This document shows, piece after piece, positions 47,605 to 59,213 of a stretch of DNA of 60,000 bases. This DNA is from Acanthaster planci (Eukaryota > Echinodermata > Asteroidea > Valvatida > Acanthasteridae), in NCBI RefSeq assembly GCF_001949145.1, contig NW_019091459.1:409326-469325 (forward strand), in the 5' to 3' direction. Position 1 is the stretch's first letter; each line of letters opens with the position of its first letter. The position numbers were made by a program, and so were the translations under genes. A model generated the notes under the pieces. The model was not told the origin of the DNA, did not search any database, and was given only the letters and a program-made list of their open reading frames with translations.

Positions 47605-50600
47605 TATTTAAGTCTTTGCTGAGTACAAGTTTGATTCAGCATGTTCACTGAAGCAGTTTATAAATAATTCAGAAAGCAATGAATGTGTTAAGTTGTGCAA
47701 TGGAAACAAATGTATTTATTCATTTATTTTAGGTTAAATCTTTGGACATAAACGGAAAAAAAATCATCGTTGGCAGGGGCTGTCCAGTGTAGGCCAAAAA
47801 AAAAAACAAAACAAAACAAAAAAACACTTTGTCATCAGAAGATGACATGTGCCATCCCAAACCCCTGGTAACTGTAACAAAGTAAAAATGTTTATACAAG
47901 TCAATTTATAAATGAATAAAATAATAGACTGAGAACAAAAAGCAGAACGTACTGCTGAACAATCAGTATGGGAAGACAGAAAACAACTTTTAAAAACCAA
48001 GGAAAAAAAAAGAAATTCAATTTAAAAATGCATCTAAGAGGTGAACAGGAGAAATTCTTTTATTCGGTGACGGCTGTAAACACACAAATTGTCCCTACCA
48101 CTCCACCTAGTTTTATTTATCATTTGTACTGCTTGATTTGAGTAAATAGTAGAAAAAAATAATGCAATTGCAGTCTCGTTCTTTGACTGGCAATTTAGAA
48201 ACTGAGAAACCGAAGCAGTGAGGAACCAGGTTGAAACTTTCCGGTCTACCGCTTTTGGGTGAAACATAATGAGTCTTTAACGACAACAATGCACAGTGCC
48301 CTCGTTACACATTAGCTCAGCGAGTTTGCTAGTGAGCCAACGAGTGAAACACTTTGTGGTTTTGTATAAAAAATGAACTAAGTAGCCGCCACAAGACACC
48401 ATCTCAATCAAAAAGGGCATTGTACTTGTATGAATTCAAGGGAGAATTTATTGTATTTTTTAAAATTGACAATACATTACATTTAATAACACAAACAGAG
48501 AGCAGTAAATACATAAGATACCTTTGATTCTGGAAAGGTTTTGGTGTAATTTTGAGTCTTCAAAACGATTTGTAGCCTATGTGTTAAATATTCAACAGCT
48601 AGCACGTCCTAATGAACGGTAAAGCAGATCTCTGATTCGATTGATTCGGCTCTGTGTTGTCTCTTCTGGACTGACGTGAAATGTGTCGCACGCAAGGAAA
48701 CATATTAAATTAAATTAAATCAAAACTACAACCACAGACAGACGGTTGCATAATGTACAGCTGATTCTTGTTATTCTTAACTCTGCTATGGTGAAATTTC
48801 TTTTAAACAAAACTCATACCTTTGGTCGAAGAGAAAATGTAAATACAAGTATGTCAATGGGGAGAAAATCTATCACAGCAATATCGCTTAGTAAACTCCT
48901 TTCACAACGAAATATGTCTTTAAATTTGTGACTTGGTTGCGTAGTAAAGAATTGTTGATGACCTATTTATAAAAAGTGTTTACAGATACCGGATCATACA
49001 AATTAAAAGAGAAATAGTCTTCTTTATGTGTATCTCATAGTCATTAATCTAGCCATTGTTGAATCTATTCACGTTCAGGCGGTAATTAGTTGCACTGTGC
49101 ATTGCTGATAATTGCCCCACTGTACTTACAACTGCGACCAGTCATCAAATACACCGTTTACACATCCCTGTACTCCACGCCACGTGCGCAGTGCTGAAAG
49201 GAAATCGTTTAAGAGAAGCAACAAGTTTTACAAGGACTTTCCTAGTTTTAAACCTCCGAAAGCATAACATTGATTCTGAAAACCCTATTAAGCTACCGAC
49301 CTCCTGCCCCGTTTAGTCAATTTAAAAAGAAAGAAAAGCCATAAAAGTTTCAAACACTGAAACCCTGTTATGATTAGAAACAGTATACAAAATTGCAAAA
49401 TGCTAAATCAAACGTCTCTTTTGTGGTCTCTGTGAGAGAAGAAAAGAAGAATTTACTCTAGCTTAGCGCTCAAACTATGGTCAAAAGCAACGAATTCCTG
49501 CGTTACGAACCCGCTTAGAATTGATCACCAACATGTTGTTGCAAAGCCAAATTATTCATATGGCAAACGATTCCAGATAGGGGAACCGTCACTGGCTGGC
49601 TTTAACTGGCTGGCTTTTGTGCTTGGGTGGTGTACAGTTAGATAGACGTCATAAGCCTTTTGAATAACATCTGGTACACTAAGTTAGCCAATTGCACATA
49701 AACATAAACATAATTTGAATTCCCCAGACTAAAGACATTGTGATTCGGGGCAAGCTTTTGCACAGCGACCACCATCTCTGGAATAGAATGGTTCCTATGT
49801 GCCCTTCTTATCCAAACAGTGTATCAAATTCAAACTGTTATGTTCACGGGAACAGATGTCAGTGTATCAGATTTCATTCAAATTTAGTCTGCGAAAGGCT
49901 TTTTGTCCAATCACGCTTAAGTTATGACATCACACTCCTTACGCAGTGCCAATTGAGCACAAAGAACGTGTACCCCTGGCTTCCAACGTGCCATTTGAGA
50001 GCTATCCAACCCGGCGTAAGGGCGCCATCACTATAACATCTATTTGAGACTTGTCACCCGACGGCAGGTGGGCATCGATTGATGTGGTAAATAGCGTTTG
50101 TATGCGGCGCATTACTACATTTTCACGCATCTACGAAAAGACACAGCTTAACTACTCTTTTCTATGAGGAAACGCAGCTGGAGCTGGGGGAAATAAAGAT
50201 GTTTCGCAAAAGTGTTGGCAGTTAGTGACTCTGACATGTTGTTCATCAATGCCAGCGAAACAAGCGCAGAATTCAAGTCACTATAAATACTTTTTGTGTT
50301 TCGGGTTGAGTCATTGTGCGGCTTATGGTAGAGACTCGACTCGAGGGGAGTGTAGTTACTCGAGCCGAGTGGTGTCATTGTAACATTTACTGACTTCAGT
50401 TGAATCAAGTCATTAGGCAAGAAGTTAGTCAAATCGAGTCAAGTACATGTAGGTTGTTTGAATCAATTTCAGTCACAAATATTTGAACTCAATACAAAAA
50501 TATAAACATTCTTGGCATTTTGAATTGCACCTCTTGGTACATCACCTGGTAACAACACAAGACAGAAACATCAAAAACCTGCACTGTAAAGTTTTGCAAA

Positions 50601-52789
50601 TGTAATGTAACAATTTATCGTCGGTAAAGTTTCAAGATATTTTATCGATTTTGGAATCAACTTGAAATCTGCTGGTGTTTATTGTTATATCTGTTCTTGA
50701 AACATACTCTTTGAAGATATAAGTGACATGTTGAATAAATATCAACGTTACAAATATCTTAAAGTAACTTTAGGGAAGTTTCGATAATATTTACAAACTT
50801 TTAATTTGCGAAAGAGGTATTTCAGTACAAACCATTGAAACCCACATCTTCACATTTCAGTTTCTGCCATTTTTTGATACACTGACGAAATGCTCTTCAG
50901 AGGCCCCTAACTATAAATAAATTACGTTAGAAATCACACAAATATTTTCATACGTTTGAAAGATGCGAATGTTTGCAACATTTTTAAAATGTTAAGAATT
51001 TGAGTGAGTGTTGTGACCGTTGACTGATGTTGTATGTAGGTATCGGTTGTTCTACGTTGTAAAAATAACATTGTACCGTTGCATTGACATCAACTAACAT
51101 GTGGAACCTATATATGTGGGTGTGTTTATGAAGTTCTGATGCAATTCTGTCATGTTTTTCAACAGACTTTTAAGTTTGGCTCAACAGTGATATGTTACAT
51201 GTATTATTTGATCATTCAAATTCCAAAGAAACAAACATTGCCAAAGCCAGCAATCCAATCCAGCATAGTATTTTTTCGTTGCGTGTTTACCGTTACGTAC
51301 GAAGAACAGCGACATAGGAGCATATAAACAGAATTCAACGACATAGCTGACGTAGAGAGCCGTCGCGTGTAGGAGACATGAAATAAGTCCACGTAGACAT
51401 CTGCTTTGTGTTTTGATTTGATTTTTGATTTCTGAAGTGATCTTACGGTTTATGCTACTAAAAAAGGTTTCATTTATTGCAGAGATAACTAGAGAATTTT
51501 GGCACCGGGGGCCAGCCGGTCGGGCGGGGGCGCCAATCTGAATCCACGGTGGTGCGGATGGTGCCCTTGCTGGACCTACCGGGAAGCCCCGCCGGGCCTG
51601 CGCAGTGAGGCTTCTTTTGGGGGCCGCGAGAGTTCAGTTTTGTTGTGATTCTTCGGACGGGTGAGTTTTGATTGTTTTGCCTTGTAAACATAAGGTCTGA
51701 GCTCATTGTGCTTTCTTGCCTCCGTGTGGAACCCGTAGACTGTCGGAGTGCTATAGAATTAACAATTTAGGTAACGAATTACTGTGACAGAATAAAATCA
51801 CATCGTGTACCGGATTTAAGGTCTTGAATCTGGCTTAATTTTTTTTTTTGCAAGCTGATGGCCATCAGGATGGACGTCAGTTCAGCGCTTGCTTCACCCG
51901 AATACGTTTTATATTCTGGCAAGAACTCCAGGTGCAAGAATGTCATGATTTCTTTTACAGGAACAGAGGAGATCAATGAAGTTTCACTTCTCGGAAAAGG
52001 CTACTGCAAATTTGATTACATAAATTCCCTGATTTCCATAAGTACGTCTTGTTTCCATCACAAAAGCGTACTGGCGTTTAGTGTACGGCCCTGAACAATA
52101 AGCAAAACTAAGTTGAGGAAGGAAACACACGTTTCTCGGGTTCGACGCCGTACTTTTGAGCGTGTGTCGCAGAGACAACTGATGGCGATGTGATTGAGTG
52201 GGTAAGCTTAATGAGTTGTGCTGAATAAACTACCACTGGCGATAGTTGACAACTAGAGATTGTACATGTGTAGTAGGATCCATCTTACCAGTTTTGTTGC
52301 AGTGAACTGTGTTGTGATAAATTTCTACAAGTTTAGGCCGACTATTTTCACCTGCTCCCATTGGTTTTGTAGTGGCTAAAATTGACTGGGCTTATAGAGT
52401 GCAAACTGTAATTGTTGACAAAGGTACCGGTGCAGTATTTCAAAGAGGGAGTCTATTTCTTAACGATGAGACAAGCAATTGAATGCTCAGGAATGGGTTT
52501 GCGGGTACACCATGGAATCAATCTCTTTGGACGACGTGTAGTTCTTATAGAACTCGACGTTCCGGCCAGTGTGCTCTGGCCGTCCTCAGAAGAGTTTGCT
52601 GGACTGGAGTGGATAGCTGGTTATAAAGGTAATCCGGAAGGGGTGAAGCATGGAACAGGATTCGCAAGTTGTATGACTCAGTGTGTACGGTGTTGCATGA
52701 AGGTGCTGGATCCTGGAATTGGCGGGAAACCTTGGGTTCAGGTATAGGGGACCCATATGCCGGGGGGTTGGCCAATCTCCCATGTTTCA
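47605..52789. other. Intergenic region right of the transporter gene
   Basis: No supported gene. 47800-47825 has an A-rich tract with AAAAC repeats. 50330-50440 has repeated ACTCGA/GAGTCGAG words that also occur near 22880-23010 and 7490, perhaps one more dispersed family. The GC-rich block at 51486-51665 is listed separately. Confidence 0.5.
51486..51665. other. Isolated GC-rich block, nature unknown
   Basis: About 180 bp of very G/C-rich sequence (CCAGCCGGTCGGGCGGGGGC, GGGAAGCCCCGCCGGGCC) in AT-rich surroundings. It ends at GGACGGGTGAGTT, a good splice donor. A CpG promoter with a noncoding first exon is one reading; an inserted foreign or retroposed GC-rich fragment is another. No ORF on either strand matches a family I know. 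Confidence 0.4.
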
Positions 52790-53265
52790 TCCACCAAGAA
52801 AAGCTTCAAATCTTACTTATCTTCGATCTATGGAGAGCCTACAGTTCGACGAGTTAGGACCTTTCAGCGGAATTCCATCCGACGATCAAGATACATCAAC
52901 AACCTAACTTTCCTCAAACGCTGCCGAGACTCGAAAAAAGTTCCACCAGGCCTCAAGCTCCACGATCCAGTTTGAAGCCACCGCTCCCTCTGCATCTTAA
53001 AGTCAACCAGCCGAGCCCTCCTAAGAGAACGCATTCAACACACAAGATGCACCCTCAGCCACCTGGACAAGGACATGCCATTGAAGCCGCCCTCCAGTCG
53101 ACCCTATACCAGCAGGATTGCGTCAAGATCTCGTCCCTCATCCAATCCTCCAGCCGCCACGCGTTCACCACCTCCCGCAACAAACAACTCCAGAAAATTC
53201 GCCTTTCCCATGCCTCATCTACCTTGCAAAGCTTCAAATCTCAATTAAATGCTACACTTCGATGA
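52790..53265 (+). pseudogene. Retroelement ORF N-terminal fragment, possibly Penelope-like
   Basis: Adjacent frames contain pieces that resemble the region before the reverse transcriptase in Penelope-type elements: RRSRYINNLTFLKRCRDSKK, then VPPGLKLHDPV ending at a stop (52973-52975), SRALLRERIQHTRCTLSHLD in another frame at about 53010-53070, and DCVKISSLIQSSSRHAFTTS at about 53115-53175. The spacing is right but the frame changes, so the fragment is not functional. No reverse transcriptase or GIY-YIG domain follows. The family call rests on remembered patterns only. Confidence 0.4.
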
Positions 53266-54254
53266 CAGCAACTTAAAAAAAATGAATGTTTGTACACAAA
53301 TATCGATAAAAGAATATTAATGGACGAGGTTAATTAAAAATTACACTTCTACATGTTGGATAATCAATACGCCTAGAGTCGCCGATGGTTACTTTTGTTT
53401 TCGTGATTTTCTTTGGTTAAACATTTAACACATAATACACCTTCAAGTTGAACAAGGAAACATATTGCAATTCCGGTTAATAAAGACAATCCTGGCAAAT
53501 AAAGTCAACATCCGTAGGGCGCATGTCACAAAGGTACTGAAAGAAAGTATACACTTACCAAAAAATTAACCGGGGTGGTTCTCAGAGTCGAGTAATTGCA
53601 TTCACTGCACGTAAATGACGGTTTAGTACTAAAAGCGTAAGGTACAGAAGTGCTTCATAATATTTTAGTGTGGTTTGACACTGCAACATTGTTGATTGAA
53701 TTATCGAGTGGCTGCACTCACTTTATGTTGCGGTAGTGACCCATGTCTTCAGCCACCCTGTTTTTTTTTAACATGTCCCTGAATGAACCTTGCACTACAC
53801 ATATTCACCTTTCTTCGTGAGCCGCCATGAAGTGATATAACAAAACTGGTTGTAGTGATAGTCTTACCGAATGAGAATATGCCACCCCGACCATACCAGC
53901 CAACGCGTTGTACAAGTGTTTCATGAGTTAAGTACAGAGCTGAATTAATGAGCTGCGCAGACAGGACACCAATAGAGAAGTAGTAGGGGTGAGCCGATTT
54001 GAAATCAGTGACTCCAGTTCAGTGTCTTCACAAATCAGACCTCATAACTCCATCCAGATCACGGTAATTCCCCGGGACTTTCTCACTTCTCGGGAAACCA
54101 GCTCAGCCCCCGAACACTCCGGAGAAAAATGAGATTAAATTGAAAAAAAAAAAACCTATATATAAAATAGGTATGAAGAGAGAAACCAAATCACAACGCC
54201 GCCTAGTATTATCAGAATTTAGGCGATTGAAAAAAAAAACCTTTTCTGGCAGAT
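53266..54254. other. Noncoding spacer before the polymerase remnant
   Basis: I see no gene and no terminal inverted repeat of the kind that bounds a full Polinton. An A-rich tract at 54144-54155 and AAAAAAAAAC near 54231 lie just before the element-like sequence. Confidence 0.4.
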
Positions 54255-54608
54255 TTGGCTAAACGGCATGACATTCCATTACCGGCACCAAGGCGCAAAC
54301 AACACACAAAGTCGGAGCTCGTAAAGGCGAATCAAGCAAGCCAACGGCAATTTAGAAAGCTCACTTGCCAGTCAGATTGCCAGCTTTTAAAAATAGCTCA
54401 CGACAATGACATAGAATTTACGGCCACGGGGACAAAAGGAAAAATATTTCGAAAGGACTTGATTACCGCGATAAAGGCGTACATTAAGCCGCAAGGGATT
54501 GAAGAAGTGGACATTCGGGGAATTAGGCGATTCAAAGACAATTATAGAAATTGTGAACTGATACCTAATTTCTATGCAGACGCTCTGATGCACTTTTTAA
54601 AGTTTTAG
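54255..54608 (+). CDS. Basic ORF beside the viral-type DNA polymerase remnant, function unknown
   Basis: This 117-residue open frame is lysine/arginine rich at its N terminus. A segment around residues 45-80 (LLKIAHDNDIEFTATGTKG, then KDLITAIKAYI) resembles a short helix-turn-helix or SAP-like fold. It lies about 180 bp before the polymerase fragments, on the same strand and with similar codon use, so it probably belongs to the same Polinton/Maverick-like element, perhaps as the polymerase N-terminal region cut off by a stop. I do not recognise it with confidence. Confidence 0.45.
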   Translation: MAKRHDIPLPAPRRKQHTKSELVKANQASQRQFRKLTCQSDCQLLKIAHDNDIEFTATGTKGKIFRKDLITAIKAYIKPQGIEEVDIRGIRRFKDNYRNCELIPNFYADALMHFLKF

Positions 54609-54787
54609 AGAAAGTATCTCGAAGACAAGGCACTTGCCGAGTTTAAGGAAATCGGCTCATACAAATTACAAACCGCCATTAAGATTTAGTTCAAAATGGA
54701 AAACCTGGAGCTGAAACTTAACTCGGCATTTTCACGTTTACGAGCCAAAATAACGCGGTCTTTTCTAAAAATGAAATCAAAGAAGTT

Positions 54788-57212
54788 TTGAGCCAGCAAA
54801 TCGCACAGCATCTAGAAGACGTGGAAGCTCACGAGCAAAGAGGCTCTGGTTGGGTGTTTGATACCGAGAAAGAAGGCACTTACGTGCTTTACAAGACTAA
54901 GTGCGAAAAAGAGCCCATGAATTCTCTTTATTTCACCAAAGGCGAAACGAGTCATTATTGTTGGATTAAAAACTGTTTTCGTTTGATGGGTGACATTGAT
55001 AAACACGGCAATAAGAAATATTGGTGTTTCAAATGTCTGTCACATTTTTAAATTGAAGAAAGACTCAGCAGGTATCGAGAAGATTGCCAAGGAATTAACA
55101 CAGCGGCGTGCAAGGTCGAAATTCTCACCAAAGGCAAAAATATTCTCAAATTTGAAAATTATAAAAACAAGCAGGACGCCCCTTTTATAATTTACACGGA
55201 TTTCGAGTCTGTTTTAGAAAACGTACCACCAAAAGAATTAAACACGGTTTAAACACAAATCCATAAGCCGTGTGCTATTCTTACGCGGTTGTCAAATGCG
55301 GCGGGATTTGCACTGGGCGCGAGACTTACGGAGGTCAAGACGCGGCATTGAAATTTGTGCAGTCGCTTTCCAGAGAAGTCGACAAGATTAACGAAACATT
55401 TGAAAATCTTAAGCCAATTATTTGGCCCAACGAATTGCAAAAGATGATGAAAATTGCCACAGATGCTGGAATTGTGAAAAGCTTATCGGCAAGACAGAAG
55501 AATCTCAATGCCAATGCCCGATTCCAAACGAGCCAAAAACAAAGGACGAAAAAGCTGCCTTTAGTTCAGTCAAAGAATCCAATGGTTTCAGGGATTACAT
55601 TTGTATGACCTGCGCAAAGCCAATCAATAAATCTCGCACAGTCAGAGATCACTGCCACGTGACGGGAAAGTACCGAGGCCCAGAGCACACCAGTTGCAAT
55701 TAAAAGTTAAGAGTCGTCCCAAATCAAACGCCCATTCCAGTGATTTTACACAACTCGGAAAATACGACGCACATCTAATTATGCAAGGCGCACAAGCGTT
55801 TAACGGCGGTAAAATTAAAGTCATCGCTAAAAATACCGAAAATTATATCTCCTTTAGCTTTGATCAACTTAGGTTCCTAGACTCGTCTCATTTCATGGCT
55901 GCGTCACTCGATCGACTGGTTAAGAATTGTTCACCCAACGATTTCAACCAACTTCGGGGAAAGATTCCCCCAAAACACGGATTTATTATTGGAAAAAGGC
56001 ATTTACCCTTACGAATATATCGACTCCTTTGACCGATTCCAGGAGACGAGCCTAGCGCGAAGAGACGTCTTTTATAGATCTCTGAAGCAGTCCACCGTGA
56101 CCGAGAGAGAACATGCCCGAGCACAAACAGTATGGCACACGTTTAACTGTAAACACCTAGGCGACAACCACGACATATACGCGGAAACAGACGTTTTGTT
56201 GCTAGCGGGTGTATTTGAGAACTTCCGCACAGTCTGTAAACAGACCTACGGCCTTGACCCGGCTAACTATTACACGTCACCGGGTTTATCGTGGGATGCA
56301 TTGCCAAAGGACTCCGGCATCGAGTTGGAACTATTAACAAATATCGACAGGCACTTATTCTTTGAAAGGGCTAAACGAGGCGGCATTCTAGCGTAGGTGT
56401 AAAGCGCCATGCAAAGGCAAACAATCTGGGCCTACCAGACTACGACCCAAATAAGCCAGAGTCACACATCATGTATTTAGACGCAAATAATTAATACAGG
56501 TGGGCCATGAGTCAGCCTTTGCCTTTTAAACTTTTCAGGTGGATTCAGGACGTGACTAAATTTACCCCAAAGTACATCTAAAAATTTTATTCAAGAGTGT
56601 CAAAAGGTTATATACTTGAGGTGACGTTAGATTATCCAAGGCATTTGCGCGATAAGCATAACGACTTCCCACTAGCGCCTGAAAATATATCGATCCAGAA
56701 TGAATGGCTGTCAGAATATCAAGAAGAATTAATGGCAAACGGCGAGCGAATTACTTTAATAGATAAACTTGTATCGATTTTAAACACTAAAAATAAATAC
56801 GTTGTATCGAACTTTACAAAAATATTGAGAACTCGGTTTAGAATTAAAACCGGTGCATCGTGTCATGTCATTTAAACAGGCGCCTTGGATGAAAAGTTAT
56901 ATCGATAAAAATACCGAGTTACGCAAATTAGCCATGTCTGATTTTGAGAAGGATTTCTCTATTAAATTGATGAATAACTCGGTTTTTGGTAAAACTATGG
57001 AAAACGTGAGCTATCGAATGGACGGGCATTTATTGAGAGACTCGCAAGACGCTGAAAAATACCAGAAGCTTCCTTTTAAACCGATCTATAAGGCGACTAC
57101 GCCGTTTAAGGAGTGTGAGCTTTCATTTCGTTGGTTGCACCACGAAGTGACCTATCTCATACTTTATCGTTTCGAGGAAAACGCGTCCAAATTTCTGATT
57201 TGTTTGTCGTAA
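54788..57212 (+). pseudogene. Decayed protein-primed family B DNA polymerase of a Polinton/Maverick-like element
   Basis: A run of overlapping open frames on one strand shows conserved family pieces in the expected order, split by stops and frame changes near 55050, 55250, 55700, 56030, 56395, 56580 and 56875. A zinc/histidine segment RDHCHVTGKYRG lies at about 55640-55680, an exonuclease-like part around 55700-56030, then YAETDVLLLAGVFENFRTVC at about 56180. A motif-A-like LDANN follows, with TAA directly after it at 56492-56494. The [14 protein letters not shown] segment of protein-primed polymerases is at about 56970-57010. The match stops near 57200, so the thumb and C terminus are missing. 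Known Polintons encode such a polymerase with an integrase, protease and capsid proteins; I see none of these nearby, so this is a truncated, inactive copy. A related adintovirus-type source is also possible. The breaks are read from sequence; the family name comes from remembered motifs. Confidence 0.8.
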
Positions 57213-58017
57213 TAATTTCTTATAAATATGTCAAAAACGCTGGGCCAGTGTATACTGTATGTTAAAGAAGGATTGTCAATGAGAATTTTATTTTTTTTTA
57301 CTTAAAATTTAGTTTATTTTAGCTGGAATTAACAAAATAAAAACTGCATGTCTTTTCGTGAAAGTGCACATCTCATATTTCCATAAAACAACGCATGACC
57401 CATTCCGATGTGTCACTTCGTGAGACTGCAAGTGTGAATTCTCGACAAATTTTTGTCACGTTAGTGTTTTTGCGCATGCGTAGTTTGTTTTATTACATTC
57501 GTTCAATATTAGTGCACGCTCTTCAGATCTTTGTACCAAGTTTTAAAGTTTATTTCCAAATTTGTCTTGGTTGGATAAATTCCTAACTGGATTAATGGGC
57601 TGTGTATGATGAGAGTGCTTTGCTCTAGTTTGAATTTGAATCGTTTTTGGTTGTGTTTTATTTTTCTGAATTACATTTTCATGTAATTCATTAACTTTAG
57701 TCCTTCATTAACTTTAGCCTGCTGTTACGTGCGACTAATTCCAAAGAACCGAAATGAAGTAGGGCACGACAGAGACGAACATGACAGCATAGAAAAGGAA
57801 ACCAGCAACTATATTTACAGAAATTTATTCAGTTTACATGCTAAAAATAATAAAGTAGTTTAAATCTAGGTTTCTATTTGTTTATACAATTGAATAATTA
57901 CTTATAGGTTGTTGAGGACTTGATTGGGTGCATGCTGTCAAGATGACTATTGGTATTCTGTTGCGGAGGGGCAACTCAGGCACAGCTGGCTGAAGCACTG
58001 GCTGCTGCACCGGGTTG

Positions 58018-58130
58018 GTCTGATCCAGGTCATCTGGGGTGAGCCTCGGAACCGGTCTGGTCCCAGGCCATCTAGGTAGAGCCTCAGAACCAGTCTGGTC
58101 CTAGGCCATCTAGGAAGAGCCGCAAAACCG
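58018..58130. repeat. Minisatellite, three units of about 37 bp
   Basis: Each unit runs from GTCTG.TCC through CCATCTAGG or CATCTGGGG to GAGCC.C..AACC. Units start at 58018, 58055 and about 58093. Confidence 0.8.
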
Positions 58131-58144
58131 GTTGGTTTGGGCCA

Positions 58145-58252
58145 TCAACTTGAAGGAGAGAGAACAGCGGAGACTCGCTGTCTCAACATGCAATGCATGT
58201 GGCAAGCCGTCAACTTGAAGGAGAAGAGTATAGCGGTGACTCGCTGTATCTG
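58145..58252. repeat. Minisatellite, two units of about 65 bp
   Basis: TCAACTTGAAGGAG followed by CGG.GACTCGCTGT occurs at 58145 and again at 58210. It is directly next to the 37-bp repeat. Confidence 0.75.
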
Positions 58253-59213
58253 CAGGCAGTTTATAGCAGTAGGGCACATTGGACATTGGCTGGAGTGAAG
58301 GTTGGCGACACCCATCAGTTGAAAAAAAAAAAAGAACAGAGCCCCTGGCTGAACGGGTGGCTGTGGTGTGATGAGTGCACCCAAGCATGGTACAACCCAC
58401 TTCTTAAATACATGTGCACCCAGCAAATAATAAAAGAGCCATTACATAACCAGTCAGCCCACTGGGCAACATCTTAACAAAAGAATACTGGGTACAAAGC
58501 ACAATACATGGGGTCTGCTGCAGAAGAGGTTAGACTTAAAATACCACAAATGTCTAAAGAAAGAATTAAATCAAAAACAGCAGGCGAATCATAAAGGAAG
58601 AAATGTCCCATCTGTAACACTGCTATTAATTCCAGTTTCTGTCCGAAAAGATCTGATAGTGTGGGGGGATGTAACTACTAACAAACATCGTTGTACAGCT
58701 GAGAAAAATTATTTTTCAAATTACTGCCTTCCTCCACTAACGACCCAAGTTATAAATTTTATCAAAACACACACAAAGTTACATTAACTTGAGAAACGAA
58801 TTTTGTAGACCTGCCCATTTTTTCTAGTGTTTATTTTAATTCTAGACAGTTAAAAATTATACCTGAATCAACTTTGATGTTGATAATTAAAATAAAAAAG
58901 TACAAAACAAAAGACGGTTATTCACCAAAAATTCATTACACATTAGTTGTTTAATCACAAAGCAGTTTTAACCGGTTCATTTCAGCCCATTCAATTTAGG
59001 TATTATAAACAGCATAAAAGACTGTTTTTAATAGTGAAAACAGCCAACTTCGTCTTCTTAATCACTAAATTATGGCAATTCATTATTCTTCAGGTATAAA
59101 TTTCTTGGATTTATCCACGCAACTTCCAAGACATTAAGAACGAATCAAAACATAGCCTTTTTACATGAACTTGTACCAAAACCATACATGACGTCTACAA
59201 GAACACACTGCTG

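Larger units (their letters stand above)
57213..59213. other. Noncoding spacer with minisatellites
   Basis: Apart from the two minisatellites at 58018-58252 I see only AT-rich sequence. The ORFs overlapping 58110-58477 are readings of the repeats. Confidence 0.45.

Noticed and set aside
52138-52150. GGTTCGACGCC, a B-box-like word
   Set aside because: No tRNA cloverleaf or A-box at the right distance; likely chance.
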